57,700 bases of DNA from Hallella mizrahii. Its GTDB lineage: Bacteria; Bacteroidota; Bacteroidia; Bacteroidales; Bacteroidaceae. Positions 7,925 to 17,072 of the stretch are shown here, piece after piece (position 1 is the first letter of the stretch; each line of letters opens with the position of its first letter). Both the position numbers and the translations under genes were made by a program. A model generated the notes under the pieces. The model made no database searches, was not told the DNA's origin, and saw nothing but the letters and a program-made list of their open reading frames with translations. Location of the stretch: positions 1-57,700 of the forward strand of contig NZ_VUNG01000025.1 of assembly GCF_009695775.1 (NCBI RefSeq). Direction: 5' to 3'.

Positions 7925-9409
7925 ATGCAAGAGATTATAAAAATTGAAAATGGCGTAACCCGTATGCCTGCGTGGCGCATGGCAGAACCCGTCAACTACA
8001 CACTTCGTGATGATGAGCAGCAGGCAATCGTAGGACCTAACGGCGGTGGCAAGTCAATGCTCATTGACATCCTCGTCGGTCGTCATCCGCTGCTGATGCG
8101 TGATGTGCAATACGATTTCTCCCCAAGTACCAGTCCGCTGGTCTCTGACAATATTAAGTATATCACTTTCCGCGACGCTTATGGCGGCGACAACGATAAA
8201 AGCTATTACCTCCAGCAACGATGGAACCAAATGGAGATCAACGAGGAGACTCCTACTGTCGGCTCTAAACTTGACGAGGCTTTTCTGAGATCGGGCGAAG
8301 ACTCACCACGCCATCGTGAGTTGCGCGACCGACTCTATAAGATGTTCAACATCGACAAGCTACTCGACAAATATATCATTCTGCTGTCGAGCGGTGAACT
8401 CCGCAAACTGAAACTTACCGAGGCCCTTCTTTCTGCTCCAAGAGTACTGATTATGGACAACCCGTTCATCGGACTGGATGCCGAGGCAAGAGACCAGCTC
8501 AAGGAGCTCTTAAAGATGCTTGTCGGACAGCAGAATCTTCAGATCATCCTCGTATTGTCAAAAAGCGACGATATCCCCGACTTCATTACCCATGTGGTTG
8601 AGGTCAGAAGCATGAAGGTGATGCCCAAGGTCACGCTTGAGGAGTATCAGGCTCATCGTCAGCCCATACCTCCACATGTTCTATCCGAAAGCAAGGCACA
8701 GGCTATCCTCGATTTGCCAGAACGGCTGAAAGACTATCACGCCCACGATGTGGTAAAGATGCACAATGTACGCATACAATACGGTAAGCGCGTGATCCTT
8801 AAAGATCTCGACTGGACAGTGCACAATGGCGAGCACTGGGCACTGAGCGGACAAAATGGTGCAGGCAAGTCTACACTATTGAGCCTCGTCTGCGCTGACA
8901 ACCCTCAGAGCTATGCATGTGACATCTGTCTCTTCGATCAGAATCGTGGAAGCGGAGAGAGCATTTGGGACATCAAGAAGCATATTGGCTACGTGTCGCC
9001 GGAAATGCACCGCGCTTATCAGCGTGACCTCCCTGCCATCAGAATCGTAGCAAGCGGACTGAAGGACAGCGTGGGACTGTATGTTAAGCCCGACGAAAGC
9101 GAGTATGACACATGCCGCTTCTGGATGTCGGTCTTCGGTCTCGAAGGTCTGGAAGAGCGGACTTTCTTAAAGCTCTCCAGCGGACAGCAACGACTCGTAC
9201 TCCTCGCACGAGCCTTCGTCAAAGATCCTCAACTGCTGATCCTCGACGAACCACTCCATGGACTTGATAATACCAACCGACGTCTGGTGAAGGATGTCAT
9301 CGAGACTTTCTGCAAACGCCCCAACAAGACGTTGATCATGGTCACACACTACGAGGAGGAACTTCCCGCCTGTATTGACCACCGCATACGGCTCATAAGA
9401 CATAAATAA
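7925..9409 (+). CDS. ModF-like soluble protein with two ABC ATPase domains
   Basis: 494 residues from ATG 7925 (a longer open frame upstream overlaps ruvC and is rejected). Domain 1 has Walker A GPNGGGKSMLID, signature LSSGELRK and Walker B RVLIMDNPFIGLDA. Domain 2 has GQNGAGKSTLLSLV, LSSGQQRLVLLARAF and LLILDEPLHGLD. There are no membrane segments. The tandem layout and length match ModF/PhrA, a cytosolic ABC protein linked to molybdate in some bacteria, but no mod genes are nearby, so the function is open. In domain 1 the catalytic Glu after Walker B Asp is Asn (MDNP), which suggests that site is slow or dead for hydrolysis while domain 2 is intact. Confidence 0.75.
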   Translation: MQEIIKIENGVTRMPAWRMAEPVNYTLRDDEQQAIVGPNGGGKSMLIDILVGRHPLLMRDVQYDFSPSTSPLVSDNIKYITFRDAYGGDNDKSYYLQQRWNQMEINEETPTVGSKLDEAFLRSGEDSPRHRELRDRLYKMFNIDKLLDKYIILLSSGELRKLKLTEALLSAPRVLIMDNPFIGLDAEARDQLKELLKMLVGQQNLQIILVLSKSDDIPDFITHVVEVRSMKVMPKVTLEEYQAHRQPIPPHVLSESKAQAILDLPERLKDYHAHDVVKMHNVRIQYGKRVILKDLDWTVHNGEHWALSGQNGAGKSTLLSLVCADNPQSYACDICLFDQNRGSGESIWDIKKHIGYVSPEMHRAYQRDLPAIRIVASGLKDSVGLYVKPDESEYDTCRFWMSVFGLEGLEERTFLKLSSGQQRLVLLARAFVKDPQLLILDEPLHGLDNTNRRLVKDVIETFCKRPNKTLIMVTHYEEELPACIDHRIRLIRHK

Positions 9410-9414
9410 TATCC

Positions 9415-10260
9415 TTGGTTTAGAATCCGGCATCCATGACTACTATCTTTTTGGCATTGGGGGAGTTCCTTCGGATATGGAACCGATGACAACATCGAGA
9501 AGAGTCTTGTCCTGACGGTTACCCTCGTAAATCATAGTTCTTACAAGCTGTTCCTCTGTATTCACCACTGCGGTGAGAACTACGATCTTGCAGTCGTTGC
9601 GCTTTTCATTGCTGCGACCGAACCGCTATAGGTCTGAGATTTTCATTTGCCCCTCAAAATTTGCATTGACAATGTAGAATGAGGAGTTTCTTCTCCTCCA
9701 GGTGGAATATATCACACACACGCTTGTGGAGCCTGTCCTCAAGATCCCGGTGAACATCCAGGCGAAGAGCACTCTACAGCGTGTATCCTTCGTGATCTTC
9801 CCCTTGTCAAACAGAATAGCTCTGCCAGCGCCGTGCCCTCCTTGAGATACCTTACCGTCTTTAGTTCTGAGTATGGATAAATGGAACGGACTATAAATAT
9901 GCATCATGGCAAGAGTCACCTGATCGCGGCTCCAACCCTTGGAGTACAGAAACTTGCTTATTTGCAGCATATTCAGCATGGAACGGCACAGCGCCTCCGG
10001 TCCTATTGTCCGTGCCCCGAGTTGGGTTAGACTGTCTGTCTATATGGACTGTTATCGATTTTTTCGTTCTCTCTCTCAACGGAGAACCTCCCGGCGCAGT
10101 ACGGGATTGTTCTCCCGGATATAGTCGTTGTCACAGTACTTGAGCACACAAATATAGTTATTACCCAAAACGTCACCTGTAAGTCGTTATTGAACAAATT
10201 AAGAAAACCGGAAAACATACCAGCCTGACGTTTTCTTTTTTGCCAATTTACTTCCAATGA
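9415..10260 (-). pseudogene. Decayed IS transposase (IS1634-like, DDE type)
   Basis: Reading the minus strand across several frames gives transposase blocks in the right order: QLGARTIGPEALCRSMLNML, ISKFLYSKGWSRDQVTLAMM, YIVNANFEGQMKISDL, then after a stop RFGRSNEKRNDCKIVVLTAV, EGNRQDKTLLDVVIGS and KKIVVMDAGF. These resemble IS1634-type (IS4 superfamily) transposases, which have a TNTYFEG..RFGRSKEKR core. At least three frame changes and two or more stops are present. The 3' part of the gene is missing, the relic abuts the end of the ModF-like gene, and no terminal inverted repeats were recognised. It is not functional. Confidence 0.75.
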
Positions 10261-10273
10261 CTTTCAATACCTT

Positions 10274-10606
10274 TTAAAAAAAAGAAGGATCATCGACACC
10301 AGACTTTCTACATCTTTGTTCCTCAGTCTTGCATCCATTTTGCTCACCATTAAAATCAATATAAGATTGAACCACCTTTTGTGACCGGAGATTAATTCTA
10401 TATCTTCCCCATCCTATTCTCTCAAAAGGATCAGTCGGTAATGTACTATGATTCCGCACCAAGTTATAGACATACTCACGAACTTCTTCCTTGGTGACCG
10501 AATGAAACAAACTGTTAGATGCATTATACACATGGAGCACTAAAAATCTTAAGCTGATCCCTTTATTACCAGCTTCCAACATAATGCGAATGACAGCCTC
10601 TTTCAT
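10274..10606 (-). CDS. Small protein with HARE-HTH-like winged-helix pattern
   Basis: The 110-residue product starts MKEAVIRIMLEAGNKGISLRF and has a helix-rich stretch to residue 58, then DPFERIGWGRYRIN near 59-72. That closing beta-hairpin and the overall spacing recall HARE-type winged helices, in which a terminal F-x-R-x-G-x-G-x-Y follows three helices. This is a pattern match only. The last 35 residues are polar with two Cys. Its ATG lies directly behind the T-tract of the terminator of the upstream wHTH gene, and no promoter is visible between them. Expression may depend on read-through. The IS relic begins just past its stop. Confidence 0.55.
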   Translation of the reverse strand: MKEAVIRIMLEAGNKGISLRFLVLHVYNASNSLFHSVTKEEVREYVYNLVRNHSTLPTDPFERIGWGRYRINLRSQKVVQSYIDFNGEQNGCKTEEQRCRKSGVDDPSFF

Positions 10607-10653
10607 AGAAAAAAAACAAACCGCACCTTAGTATGTCAGATACTAAGCTGCGG
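10607..10653 (-). terminator. Rho-independent terminator of the wHTH gene
   Basis: CCGCA..TTAGTAT (from 10621) pairs with ATACTAA..TGCGG (to 10653), giving a long stem. On the minus strand it is followed by TTTGTTTTTTTTC, ending at the start codon of the next gene (10604-10606). Confidence 0.85.
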
Positions 10654-10669
10654 CACAAGTATTCACATA

Positions 10670-10954
10670 TTAAGCGAGAACGACCTTACCTTCTTCTCCC
10701 TTGATTTTGCCCTCTTTAAGCAACCAACCAATACCCAGCAGAATCTCTGTCTCTGACTTACCGGTTGCTTTGCAAAGCTCTGAGACAGACTGAGCAGTGC
10801 CAGCTGCAGACAATGCCTGATAAACATCACCTGCACGGAATCCTGCATTCTCAGCGTCTACTAAAATCTCAGCCATCTTCTTGGGGGCTGCAGCTTTCTT
10901 TACAGTAGCTGTCTTGCTAGCTGTTCTTCTCGTTGTTGCTTTCTTTTCTGCCAT
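10670..10954 (-). CDS. Winged-helix protein with histone H1-like Lys/Ala tail
   Basis: The 94-residue protein begins with a basic tail (residues 1-26, MAEKKATTRRTASKTATVKK plus AAAPKK). It is followed by a compact winged-helix domain (about 27-94) in which SELCKATGKSETEILLGIGW and LLKEGKIKGEEGKVVL fit the small Bacteroidales wHTH family (DUF2582 type). The tail-plus-wing layout is that of a small nucleoid-associated DNA-binding protein, so I infer chromosome binding. Start ATG 10954. A TATATTTG -7 box lies 60 bp upstream and two FNR-like boxes lie 128-172 bp upstream. A strong terminator follows. Confidence 0.75.
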   Translation of the reverse strand: MAEKKATTRRTASKTATVKKAAAPKKMAEILVDAENAGFRAGDVYQALSAAGTAQSVSELCKATGKSETEILLGIGWLLKEGKIKGEEGKVVLA

Positions 10955-11013
10955 AACTTAGTAAAAATAAATTTTATAGTTAATATACAACTAATTTATT
11001 ACTTTCTTATTGC

Positions 11014-11021
11014 AAATATAA
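11014..11021 (-). promoter_or_regulatory. -7 box of the wHTH gene
   Basis: TATATTTG on the minus strand matches TAnnTTTG. No TTTG is seen at the expected -33 position, as would fit an activator-dependent promoter. Confidence 0.5.
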
Positions 11022-11081
11022 GATATTTTTTAGTAACACGTCGTCTCATTACTTACCAAAGTGATAATCGTTGCATTATTT

Positions 11082-11126
11082 ATTGACATACATCAAGTAA
11101 GTTTTAAACCTACTTGACATATATCA
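11082..11126. promoter_or_regulatory. Two FNR/CRP-like boxes, 31 bp apart
   Basis: TTGACATACATCAA (11082-11095) and TTGACATATATCAA (11113-11126) differ by one base, and each resembles TTGAT-N4-ATCAA. Their centres are 31 bp apart, about three helical turns. Relative to a start inferred from the -7 box at 11014-11021 they sit near -81 and -112. The direct alternative is that they serve only as chance AT-rich repeats after aspS. Confidence 0.5.
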
Positions 11127-11140
11127 ACCAATCATAACGA

Positions 11141-12898
11141 CTATTCCTTATCGATTTTGATTTTCAACTCTTCAAGCTGCTTAGGCTCAAGGGCTGAAGG
11201 AGCATCCAGCATCACGTCACGTCCATTGTTGTTCTTCGGGAACGCAATGCAATCACGGATACTGTCTAAGCCTGCAAGAATACTTACAAAACGATCCAAG
11301 CCAAAAGCAAGACCTGCGTGAGGTGGTGCTCCGTATTTGAAGGCATTCATCAAGAAGCCAAACTGAGCCTCAGCACGTTCCGGCGTGAAGCCTAACACTT
11401 CAAACATCTTCTCCTGAAGCTTCGTATCATGGATACGCAGACTGCCACCACCTACTTCGATGCCATTGCAGACAAAGTCATAAGCCTTAGCGCGCACCTG
11501 CTCTGGGTGTGCATCGAGCAATGGGATGTCATCTGGATTAGGCATTGTGAAAGGATGATGTGTTGCCATCAGACGCTGCTCCTCATCGCTCCACTCAAAG
11601 AGTGGGAAGTCGATGATCCAAAGACATTTAAACACATTCTTATCGCGAAGCCCAAGACGGTCACCCATCAACAGACGAAGGCTACAAAGCTGAACGCGCG
11701 TCTTGTTGGCATTACTACCGGAAAGAATCAGTGCCAAGTCACCGGGCTTTGCATTCATTTTCTTCAAGACGGCCTGAAGCACTTCCTGAGAGTAGAACTT
11801 ATCGACAGAACTCTTGATGGTTCCATCAGCATTGTATTTGATATACACTAGTCCCTGAGCCCCCACCTGGGGACGCTTTACAAAATCGGTCAACTCATTG
11901 AGTTGTTTTCTACTATAGTCGGCGCAACCCGGTGCACAGATACCACCGATATAGTTAGCCTCGTTGAAGACTGAGAATTCGCCCTTGCCTTTGAACTCAT
12001 CCATCAATTCTACGAACTCCATACCAAAGCGAAGATCCGGCTTATCAGAACCGAAACGGCGCATAGCCTCATGCCATGTCATCTGCTGCAGAGGCTTGGG
12101 AAGATCGACACCACGGATTTCCTTGAAGAGCATGCGACACATCTCCTCAAACAAGTTGATGACATCGTCTTGATCCACGAAACTCATCTCGCAGTCAACC
12201 TGAGTGAACTCGGGCTGGCGGTCGGCACGAAGATCCTCGTCACGGAAGCATTTGGCTATCTGGAAATATCGATCAAAGCCAGCCACCATGAGCAATTGCT
12301 TCAAAGTTTGAGGACTCTGGGGCAATGCGTAGAACTGACCGGGATTCATACGGGAGGGAACAACGAAGTCACGAGCCCCTTCAGGAGTAGAACCGATAAG
12401 CACAGGTGTCTCCACCTCAATAAACTTCTGATTGTCGAGGAAATTACGGATAAGGATTGTCATGCGGTGGCGCAACTCCAAATTGCGTCTGACAACGGAG
12501 CGGCGAAGATCCAAATAGCGATACTTCATTCTCAACTCATCTCCACCATCCGTATGGTCCTCTATTGTGAATGGCGGAGTAAGAGAAGGACTGAGAATAT
12601 TGAGCTCATCGACGATAATCTCTATATCACCTGTCTCCATCTTGGCGTTCTTGCTCTGGCGCTCCTGTACCAGACCCTTAGCCTGAATACAATACTCACG
12701 CCCAAGCTTATTTGCCTGATCGCACAATTCTTTATCCGTAGCCTCGTTAAACACCAACTGGGTGATACCATAACGGTCACGCAAGTCGACAAAGGTCATA
12801 CCTCCCATCTTACGAGTGCGTTGCACCCATCCGGCAAGCGTAACCTTCTTGCCGACATCAGAGATGCGCAACTCACCACATGTATTTGTTCTATACAT
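11141..12898 (-). CDS. aspS: Aspartyl-tRNA synthetase
   Basis: 585 residues from ATG 12898 ([19 protein letters not shown]); an upstream in-frame start at 12931 overlaps the promoter and is rejected. The protein has the N-terminal OB-fold anticodon domain, class II motif 2 ([18 protein letters not shown]), the bacterial GAD insertion and motif 3 ([10 protein letters not shown]). The length is that of bacterial-type AspRS. It charges tRNA-Asp in the cytosol. A well-formed promoter lies at 12929-12959. It is read in the same direction as hisS but separated from it by a terminator. Confidence 0.97.
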   Translation of the reverse strand: MYRTNTCGELRISDVGKKVTLAGWVQRTRKMGGMTFVDLRDRYGITQLVFNEATDKELCDQANKLGREYCIQAKGLVQERQSKNAKMETGDIEIIVDELNILSPSLTPPFTIEDHTDGGDELRMKYRYLDLRRSVVRRNLELRHRMTILIRNFLDNQKFIEVETPVLIGSTPEGARDFVVPSRMNPGQFYALPQSPQTLKQLLMVAGFDRYFQIAKCFRDEDLRADRQPEFTQVDCEMSFVDQDDVINLFEEMCRMLFKEIRGVDLPKPLQQMTWHEAMRRFGSDKPDLRFGMEFVELMDEFKGKGEFSVFNEANYIGGICAPGCADYSRKQLNELTDFVKRPQVGAQGLVYIKYNADGTIKSSVDKFYSQEVLQAVLKKMNAKPGDLALILSGSNANKTRVQLCSLRLLMGDRLGLRDKNVFKCLWIIDFPLFEWSDEEQRLMATHHPFTMPNPDDIPLLDAHPEQVRAKAYDFVCNGIEVGGGSLRIHDTKLQEKMFEVLGFTPERAEAQFGFLMNAFKYGAPPHAGLAFGLDRFVSILAGLDSIRDCIAFPKNNNGRDVMLDAPSALEPKQLEELKIKIDKE

Positions 12899-12928
12899 TG
12901 CTATTATAGATTGAATATTATATGAATG

Positions 12929-12959
12929 CAAAGTTAGTAATTTATTCTATAACTACAAA
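12929..12959 (-). promoter_or_regulatory. aspS promoter
   Basis: On the minus strand, TTTG (12956-12959), a 19-bp spacer and TAACTTTG (12929-12936) match the Bacteroidota vegetative promoter. The start codon lies 30 bp beyond the -7 box. Confidence 0.75.
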
Positions 12960-13052
12960 GCCCATCTCTTCTTTTTTCTTGGGACTTTTACTCAAAGCTT
13001 TCTAACAGCAACCGGCTTTGATACAGTCAAATCTGCTTATGCCCGATATACA

Positions 13053-13082
13053 AGAAAAAAGGTAGTCCGTTAAGACTACCTT
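13053..13082 (-). terminator. hisS terminator
   Basis: AAGGTAGTC and GACTACCTT flank a six-base loop (13059-13082), followed on the minus strand by TTTTTTC. It separates the hisS run from aspS. Confidence 0.85.
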
Positions 13083-13110
13083 CATTATAAAGAGTTATGA
13101 AACTATTCTA

Positions 13111-14478
13111 TTAACCCAGTACCTGCTTGATCATCTCATCGACATCTACCAAATTCTGTTCACCAGTGACCATGTTCTTCAATGTTACTTTACCTGCTTC
13201 TATCTCATTGTCACCAGCCAAAGCCACGAAATCGATATGCTTAGCATTGGCATAGGACATCTGCTTCTTCATCTTGACAGCATCAGGATAGATCTCTGTG
13301 CGAATACCTGTTTCTCTTGCCTTTGCGATGATTGGCAAGCAGTACTCGGTCTCTTTCTCACCAAAGTTGATGAAAAGCAACTGTGTTGAGCGAACAGCAT
13401 CTTTAGGATACAGATCAAGCGCATTCAGGACATCATAGATACGGTCAGCACCAAACGAGATGCCTACGCCGGAGAGACCGGGCATACCAAAGATTCCCGT
13501 AAGGTTGTCATAGCGACCGCCACCGGTAATGGAGCCCATAGGCGTGTCCAAAGCTCTCACTTCAAAGATGGCACCGGTATAGTAGTTGAGGCCGCGGGCA
13601 AGTGTAAGATCAAGCTGCATTTCATTCTTCAGTCCTACTTTCTTGAGCGCGTTAAGGATGAAGGATGTTTCTTCCACGCCTTTTAATCCCGTCTCAGAGT
13701 CCTTCAAGACGTCAGCTATCACTTTTAGCTTTTCCTCGTTGAAACCAGTCAACGCGATAACCGGCTGTAACTTTTGAATAGCCTCTTCCGAGATGCCATT
13801 CTCCCGCAACTCTTCGTTGACCTTTTCGAGCCCAATCTTATCCAACTTATCGATGGCGACAGTGATGTCTACAATCTTGTCAGCCTCACCGATCACCTCA
13901 GCCAATCCTGAGAGGATTTTGCGATTATTGATTTTGATCTGCACTCTGATGCCAAAGCGCTGAAACACGGTGTCGACAATCTGCATGAGCTCCACCTCGT
14001 TGAGCAAAGAGTCGGAACCGACAATATCGGCATCACACTGATAGAACTCGCGGTATCTGCCTTTCTGAGGACGGTCAGCACGCCACACCGGCTGGATTTG
14101 ATATCGCTTAAACGGCAACTGCAACTCGTTGCGATGCATCACCACATAGCGTGCGAAAGGCACGGTAAGATCATAGCGCAAGCCTTTCTCACACAACTTG
14201 GACTGCAAGTGGAGAACATTGCGATCCCTCAACTCCTCATCAGAGATATCCTTGAGATAATCGCCTGAGTTCAAGACTTTGAACAAGAGCTTATCACCTT
14301 CGTCACCGTATTTTCCCATCAGCGTATGGAGGGTCTCCATAGCCGGCGTCTCTATCTGTTGGAAGCCATACAATGCGTACACTTCCTTAATGGTATTAAA
14401 TATATAGTTTCTCTTTGCCATCTCCTCAGGACCAAAGTCTCTGGTACCCTTTGGGATGGATGGTTTCGTATTTGCCAT
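13111..14478 (-). CDS. hisS: Histidyl-tRNA synthetase
   Basis: The 455-residue class II synthetase has motif 2 [20 protein letters not shown], the histidine-binding [15 protein letters not shown] and [13 protein letters not shown], and a C-terminal anticodon-binding alpha/beta domain (about 360-455). The start ATG 14478 gives [20 protein letters not shown], with the conserved KGTRDFGP motif-1 lead. It begins 22 bp after purA, so it is probably the last gene of the run from the Rep_3 gene to hisS. A terminator at 13053-13082 follows. Confidence 0.97.
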   Translation of the reverse strand: MANTKPSIPKGTRDFGPEEMAKRNYIFNTIKEVYALYGFQQIETPAMETLHTLMGKYGDEGDKLLFKVLNSGDYLKDISDEELRDRNVLHLQSKLCEKGLRYDLTVPFARYVVMHRNELQLPFKRYQIQPVWRADRPQKGRYREFYQCDADIVGSDSLLNEVELMQIVDTVFQRFGIRVQIKINNRKILSGLAEVIGEADKIVDITVAIDKLDKIGLEKVNEELRENGISEEAIQKLQPVIALTGFNEEKLKVIADVLKDSETGLKGVEETSFILNALKKVGLKNEMQLDLTLARGLNYYTGAIFEVRALDTPMGSITGGGRYDNLTGIFGMPGLSGVGISFGADRIYDVLNALDLYPKDAVRSTQLLFINFGEKETEYCLPIIAKARETGIRTEIYPDAVKMKKQMSYANAKHIDFVALAGDNEIEAGKVTLKNMVTGEQNLVDVDEMIKQVLG

Positions 14479-14500
14479 ACTATTCTATTATCAATGATAT

Positions 14501-15778
14501 TTATTTTCTAACAATCGTCTGATCACGATCCGGTCCAATAGAGATGATGCCAATACGTGTCTCCAGCTCATTCTCCAGGAACTTGATATAATCAGCGAAG
14601 GCCTTCGGGAACTGATCCTCAGAAGTGAACTTTGTCATATCGGTCTTCCAGCCCGGCAACTCTTTATAGACTGGCTCTACGTTGTCAATCTCATAGGGGA
14701 AGTCACGTGTCACAGTGCCATCAGGCAACTTATAAGCAACACAAGCCTTGATCGTGTCAAAGCCGTCCAAGACATCACTCTTCATCATGATCAATTCCGT
14801 CACACCGTCAACCATGATGCTATAACGGAGCTGTACGAGATCGATCCATCCGCAACGGCGCTCGCGTCCCGTCACAGCGCCATACTCGTGACCAAGGTCT
14901 CTGATCTTCTTACCCGTCTCGTCGAAGAGCTCGGTTGGGAAAGGACCAGCCCCCACACGTGTGCAATAGGCTTTCATGATACCATAGACATTGCCAATCT
15001 TGTTGGGACCGATGCCCAGTCCTGTACAGGCTCCGGCACAAATGGTGTTGCTGGATGTGACAAAGGGATAGCTGCCAAAGTCCACATCAAGCATTGTACC
15101 CTGCGCACCTTCGCAAAGAATGCTCTTGTTGTCTTTCAACAACTTATTCACCTCATGCTCGCTGTCAACGATATGGAACTGGCGAAGATACTCCACACCT
15201 TCCATCCATTTCTTCTCAACCTCATCGAACCCTTCGAAGTCTGTCCAGCCCAAAGCCTTCAGCATCTTCATGTGACGCTCTTTGTGAGCAGCATATTTCT
15301 GGTCAAAATTCTCAAGGATATCACCCACACGCAGACCATTACGGCTGACCTTGTCGGTATACGTCGGTCCAATACCTTTTCCGGTCGTCCCCACTTTGTT
15401 CTTGCCTTTAGCAGCCTCAATAGCGCGGTCCAAAATTCTATGGGTAGGCATAATCAGATGTGCTTTCTTGGAAATGTGGAGTCTGGAAGTCAGCTCATGC
15501 CCACTCTTCTCAAGATCTTTAGCCTCGTCCATAAACAGATCAGGAGCCAAAACCACACCGTTGCCAATGATATTGACCTTATCACCTTGGAAGATACCGG
15601 ACGGAATACTGCGAAGCACATATTTCTGTCCTTCAAACTCCAAGGTATGTCCGGCATTAGGGCCACCTTGGAAACGGGCTACCACATCATACCGCGGCGT
15701 AAGAACGTCGACAACCTTTCCTTTACCTTCGTCGCCCCACTGAAGACCCAGCAGAACATCTACTTTACCTGTATTCAT
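14501..15778 (-). CDS. purA: Adenylosuccinate synthetase
   Basis: The 425-residue protein has the GTP-binding loop GLQWGDEGKGKVVDVL, TGKGIGPTYTDKV and GACTGLGIGP. It joins IMP and aspartate with GTP to make adenylosuccinate, the first committed AMP step. Length and motif order are normal. It lies between yggS (68-bp gap) and hisS (22-bp gap), all on the minus strand, and is probably cotranscribed with both. Confidence 0.97.
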   Translation of the reverse strand: MNTGKVDVLLGLQWGDEGKGKVVDVLTPRYDVVARFQGGPNAGHTLEFEGQKYVLRSIPSGIFQGDKVNIIGNGVVLAPDLFMDEAKDLEKSGHELTSRLHISKKAHLIMPTHRILDRAIEAAKGKNKVGTTGKGIGPTYTDKVSRNGLRVGDILENFDQKYAAHKERHMKMLKALGWTDFEGFDEVEKKWMEGVEYLRQFHIVDSEHEVNKLLKDNKSILCEGAQGTMLDVDFGSYPFVTSSNTICAGACTGLGIGPNKIGNVYGIMKAYCTRVGAGPFPTELFDETGKKIRDLGHEYGAVTGRERRCGWIDLVQLRYSIMVDGVTELIMMKSDVLDGFDTIKACVAYKLPDGTVTRDFPYEIDNVEPVYKELPGWKTDMTKFTSEDQFPKAFADYIKFLENELETRIGIISIGPDRDQTIVRK

Positions 15779-15846
15779 ATGCCTAGATTTATAGTTTTCT
15801 CTTATATATCTGTGTTAATAATGCTTACCGAACGTCGGGAGTATCA

Positions 15847-16521
15847 TCAGTAAACTCTCGGACCAAAGATTGCTGTTCCGACACGTACGAGCGTAGAACG
15901 GCATTTAATGGCAATCCTGTAGTCATGGCTCATACCCCACGACCGCTCGCAGAAAGTGTCGTCATCGCTGAAATACTGCTTTTTTACTTCTTCAAAGAAG
16001 TCTGCGGCTGTAGTCATCTCACGCGCGATTTGCTCTTGGTCATCAACATTACTGGCCATCATCATCAAACCACTGATATGCACATGGGTCAATGTTCTCC
16101 ACTCACCATTGCTCAGCAATTCACGGCAGGCATCGAGTGTCAGACCGGTCTTTGCCTCTTCTTCCGCAATATGCAGTTCCAGGAGTACATTGATAACACG
16201 ATCACTTTTCGCAGCCTGCTTATTGATTTCTTTCATCAGTTTCATCGAATCGACCGACTCGATCATACTGATAAATGGTGCTATGTATTTGACTTTGTTG
16301 GTCTGGAGATGACCGATGAAGTGCCATTGAATGTCTTTGGGCAGTTGTGCATACTTCTTGACCAGTTCCTGTTCATGACTTTCTCCAAAGATACGCTGGC
16401 CAGCCTGATAAGCTGCTTCTATGTATTCATTGGGATGAAACTTGCTGACAGCTACCAGCCTTGTGCCTTTTGGCAATTCAGCCAGGACTTTTTTCAAATT
16501 CGATGCAACATCAATGTCCAT
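15847..16521 (-). CDS. yggS: YggS-family PLP homeostasis protein
   Basis: The 224-residue protein has LVAVSKFHPNEYI with the PLP-binding Lys, followed by FGESHEQELVKKY and WHFIGHLQTNKVKYI, the signature blocks of the YggS/PLPBP (COG0325) alanine-racemase-fold family. It binds pyridoxal phosphate and buffers vitamin B6 and amino-acid pools, with no proven enzyme activity. Its ATG overlaps the stop of the DUF4494 gene (TAATG), so translation is probably coupled. Confidence 0.95.
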   Translation of the reverse strand: MDIDVASNLKKVLAELPKGTRLVAVSKFHPNEYIEAAYQAGQRIFGESHEQELVKKYAQLPKDIQWHFIGHLQTNKVKYIAPFISMIESVDSMKLMKEINKQAAKSDRVINVLLELHIAEEEAKTGLTLDACRELLSNGEWRTLTHVHISGLMMMASNVDDQEQIAREMTTAADFFEEVKKQYFSDDDTFCERSWGMSHDYRIAIKCRSTLVRVGTAIFGPRVY

Positions 16522-17060
16522 TACTCACCCTCCTTCACCTTGTTGTCGTCTGCCGATGTGTTTTCTCTTTCGTATTCTGGTTTATCGTCTTCTTCTTTCT
16601 TTTTCTTGTTAGGATCCAAATCATGAACAAAAACATCCATGGTAGGGGTCTCGTTGATAGCGCTGATGACATAGTCAATCATCGTACCACCCATCACCTC
16701 TTCTATATACTTGACGGCTGTTGGTAAAGACCCAGCCTGTACAAGATAGTTGACATTAGACCGCTTCTCCTTCTGTGTTTTCTCGTCGATGGTGATGAAT
16801 TGGAGCTTAGCTTTATACCACTTATCATCAGCATTGAGATCGCTGAAGAATATCTCATGATAAGGAGCCGGCTTGATGCCGGTGATCTTGTAGTCTCCAC
16901 TGATATAAGTCTGCATTTCCTCAATCAAAGCTTTCTCAGCCTCTGTAAAACTCAGTGCGTCTACGACATACTGTTCTGTGACAGGTTTTTGTCCACCGTC
17001 CTCTTGTGTCTTGTCGTAGCGTATTTTTGTCTCAAACCAATCAGAAGTTCTTGATTTCAT
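16521..17060 (-). CDS. DUF4494-family protein
   Basis: The 179-residue protein opens RTSDWFETKIRYDKTQEDGG and contains QYVVDALSFTEAEKALIEEM, the pattern of DUF4494, a Bacteroidota family of unknown role. The C-terminal 30 residues are low-complexity and charged (PNKKKKEEDDKPEYERENTS), probably disordered. It is cytosolic, with no signal peptide. It sits 12 bp after the Rep_3 gene and overlaps the yggS start by the stop codon, so all three are one operon. The steady pairing with a Rep_3 protein could point to a DNA-linked role, but this is a guess. Confidence 0.85.
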   Translation of the reverse strand: MKSRTSDWFETKIRYDKTQEDGGQKPVTEQYVVDALSFTEAEKALIEEMQTYISGDYKITGIKPAPYHEIFFSDLNADDKWYKAKLQFITIDEKTQKEKRSNVNYLVQAGSLPTAVKYIEEVMGGTMIDYVISAINETPTMDVFVHDLDPNKKKKEEDDKPEYERENTSADDNKVKEGE

Positions 17061-17072
17061 ATAATATTTCGT

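Noticed and set aside
14888..15853. Long plus-strand frames antisense to purA, aspS (12071-12925), Rep_3 (17334-18299) and serA (20326-21222)
   Set aside because: Each is a mirror of a conserved gene with intact motifs on the minus strand and has no recognisable protein character.
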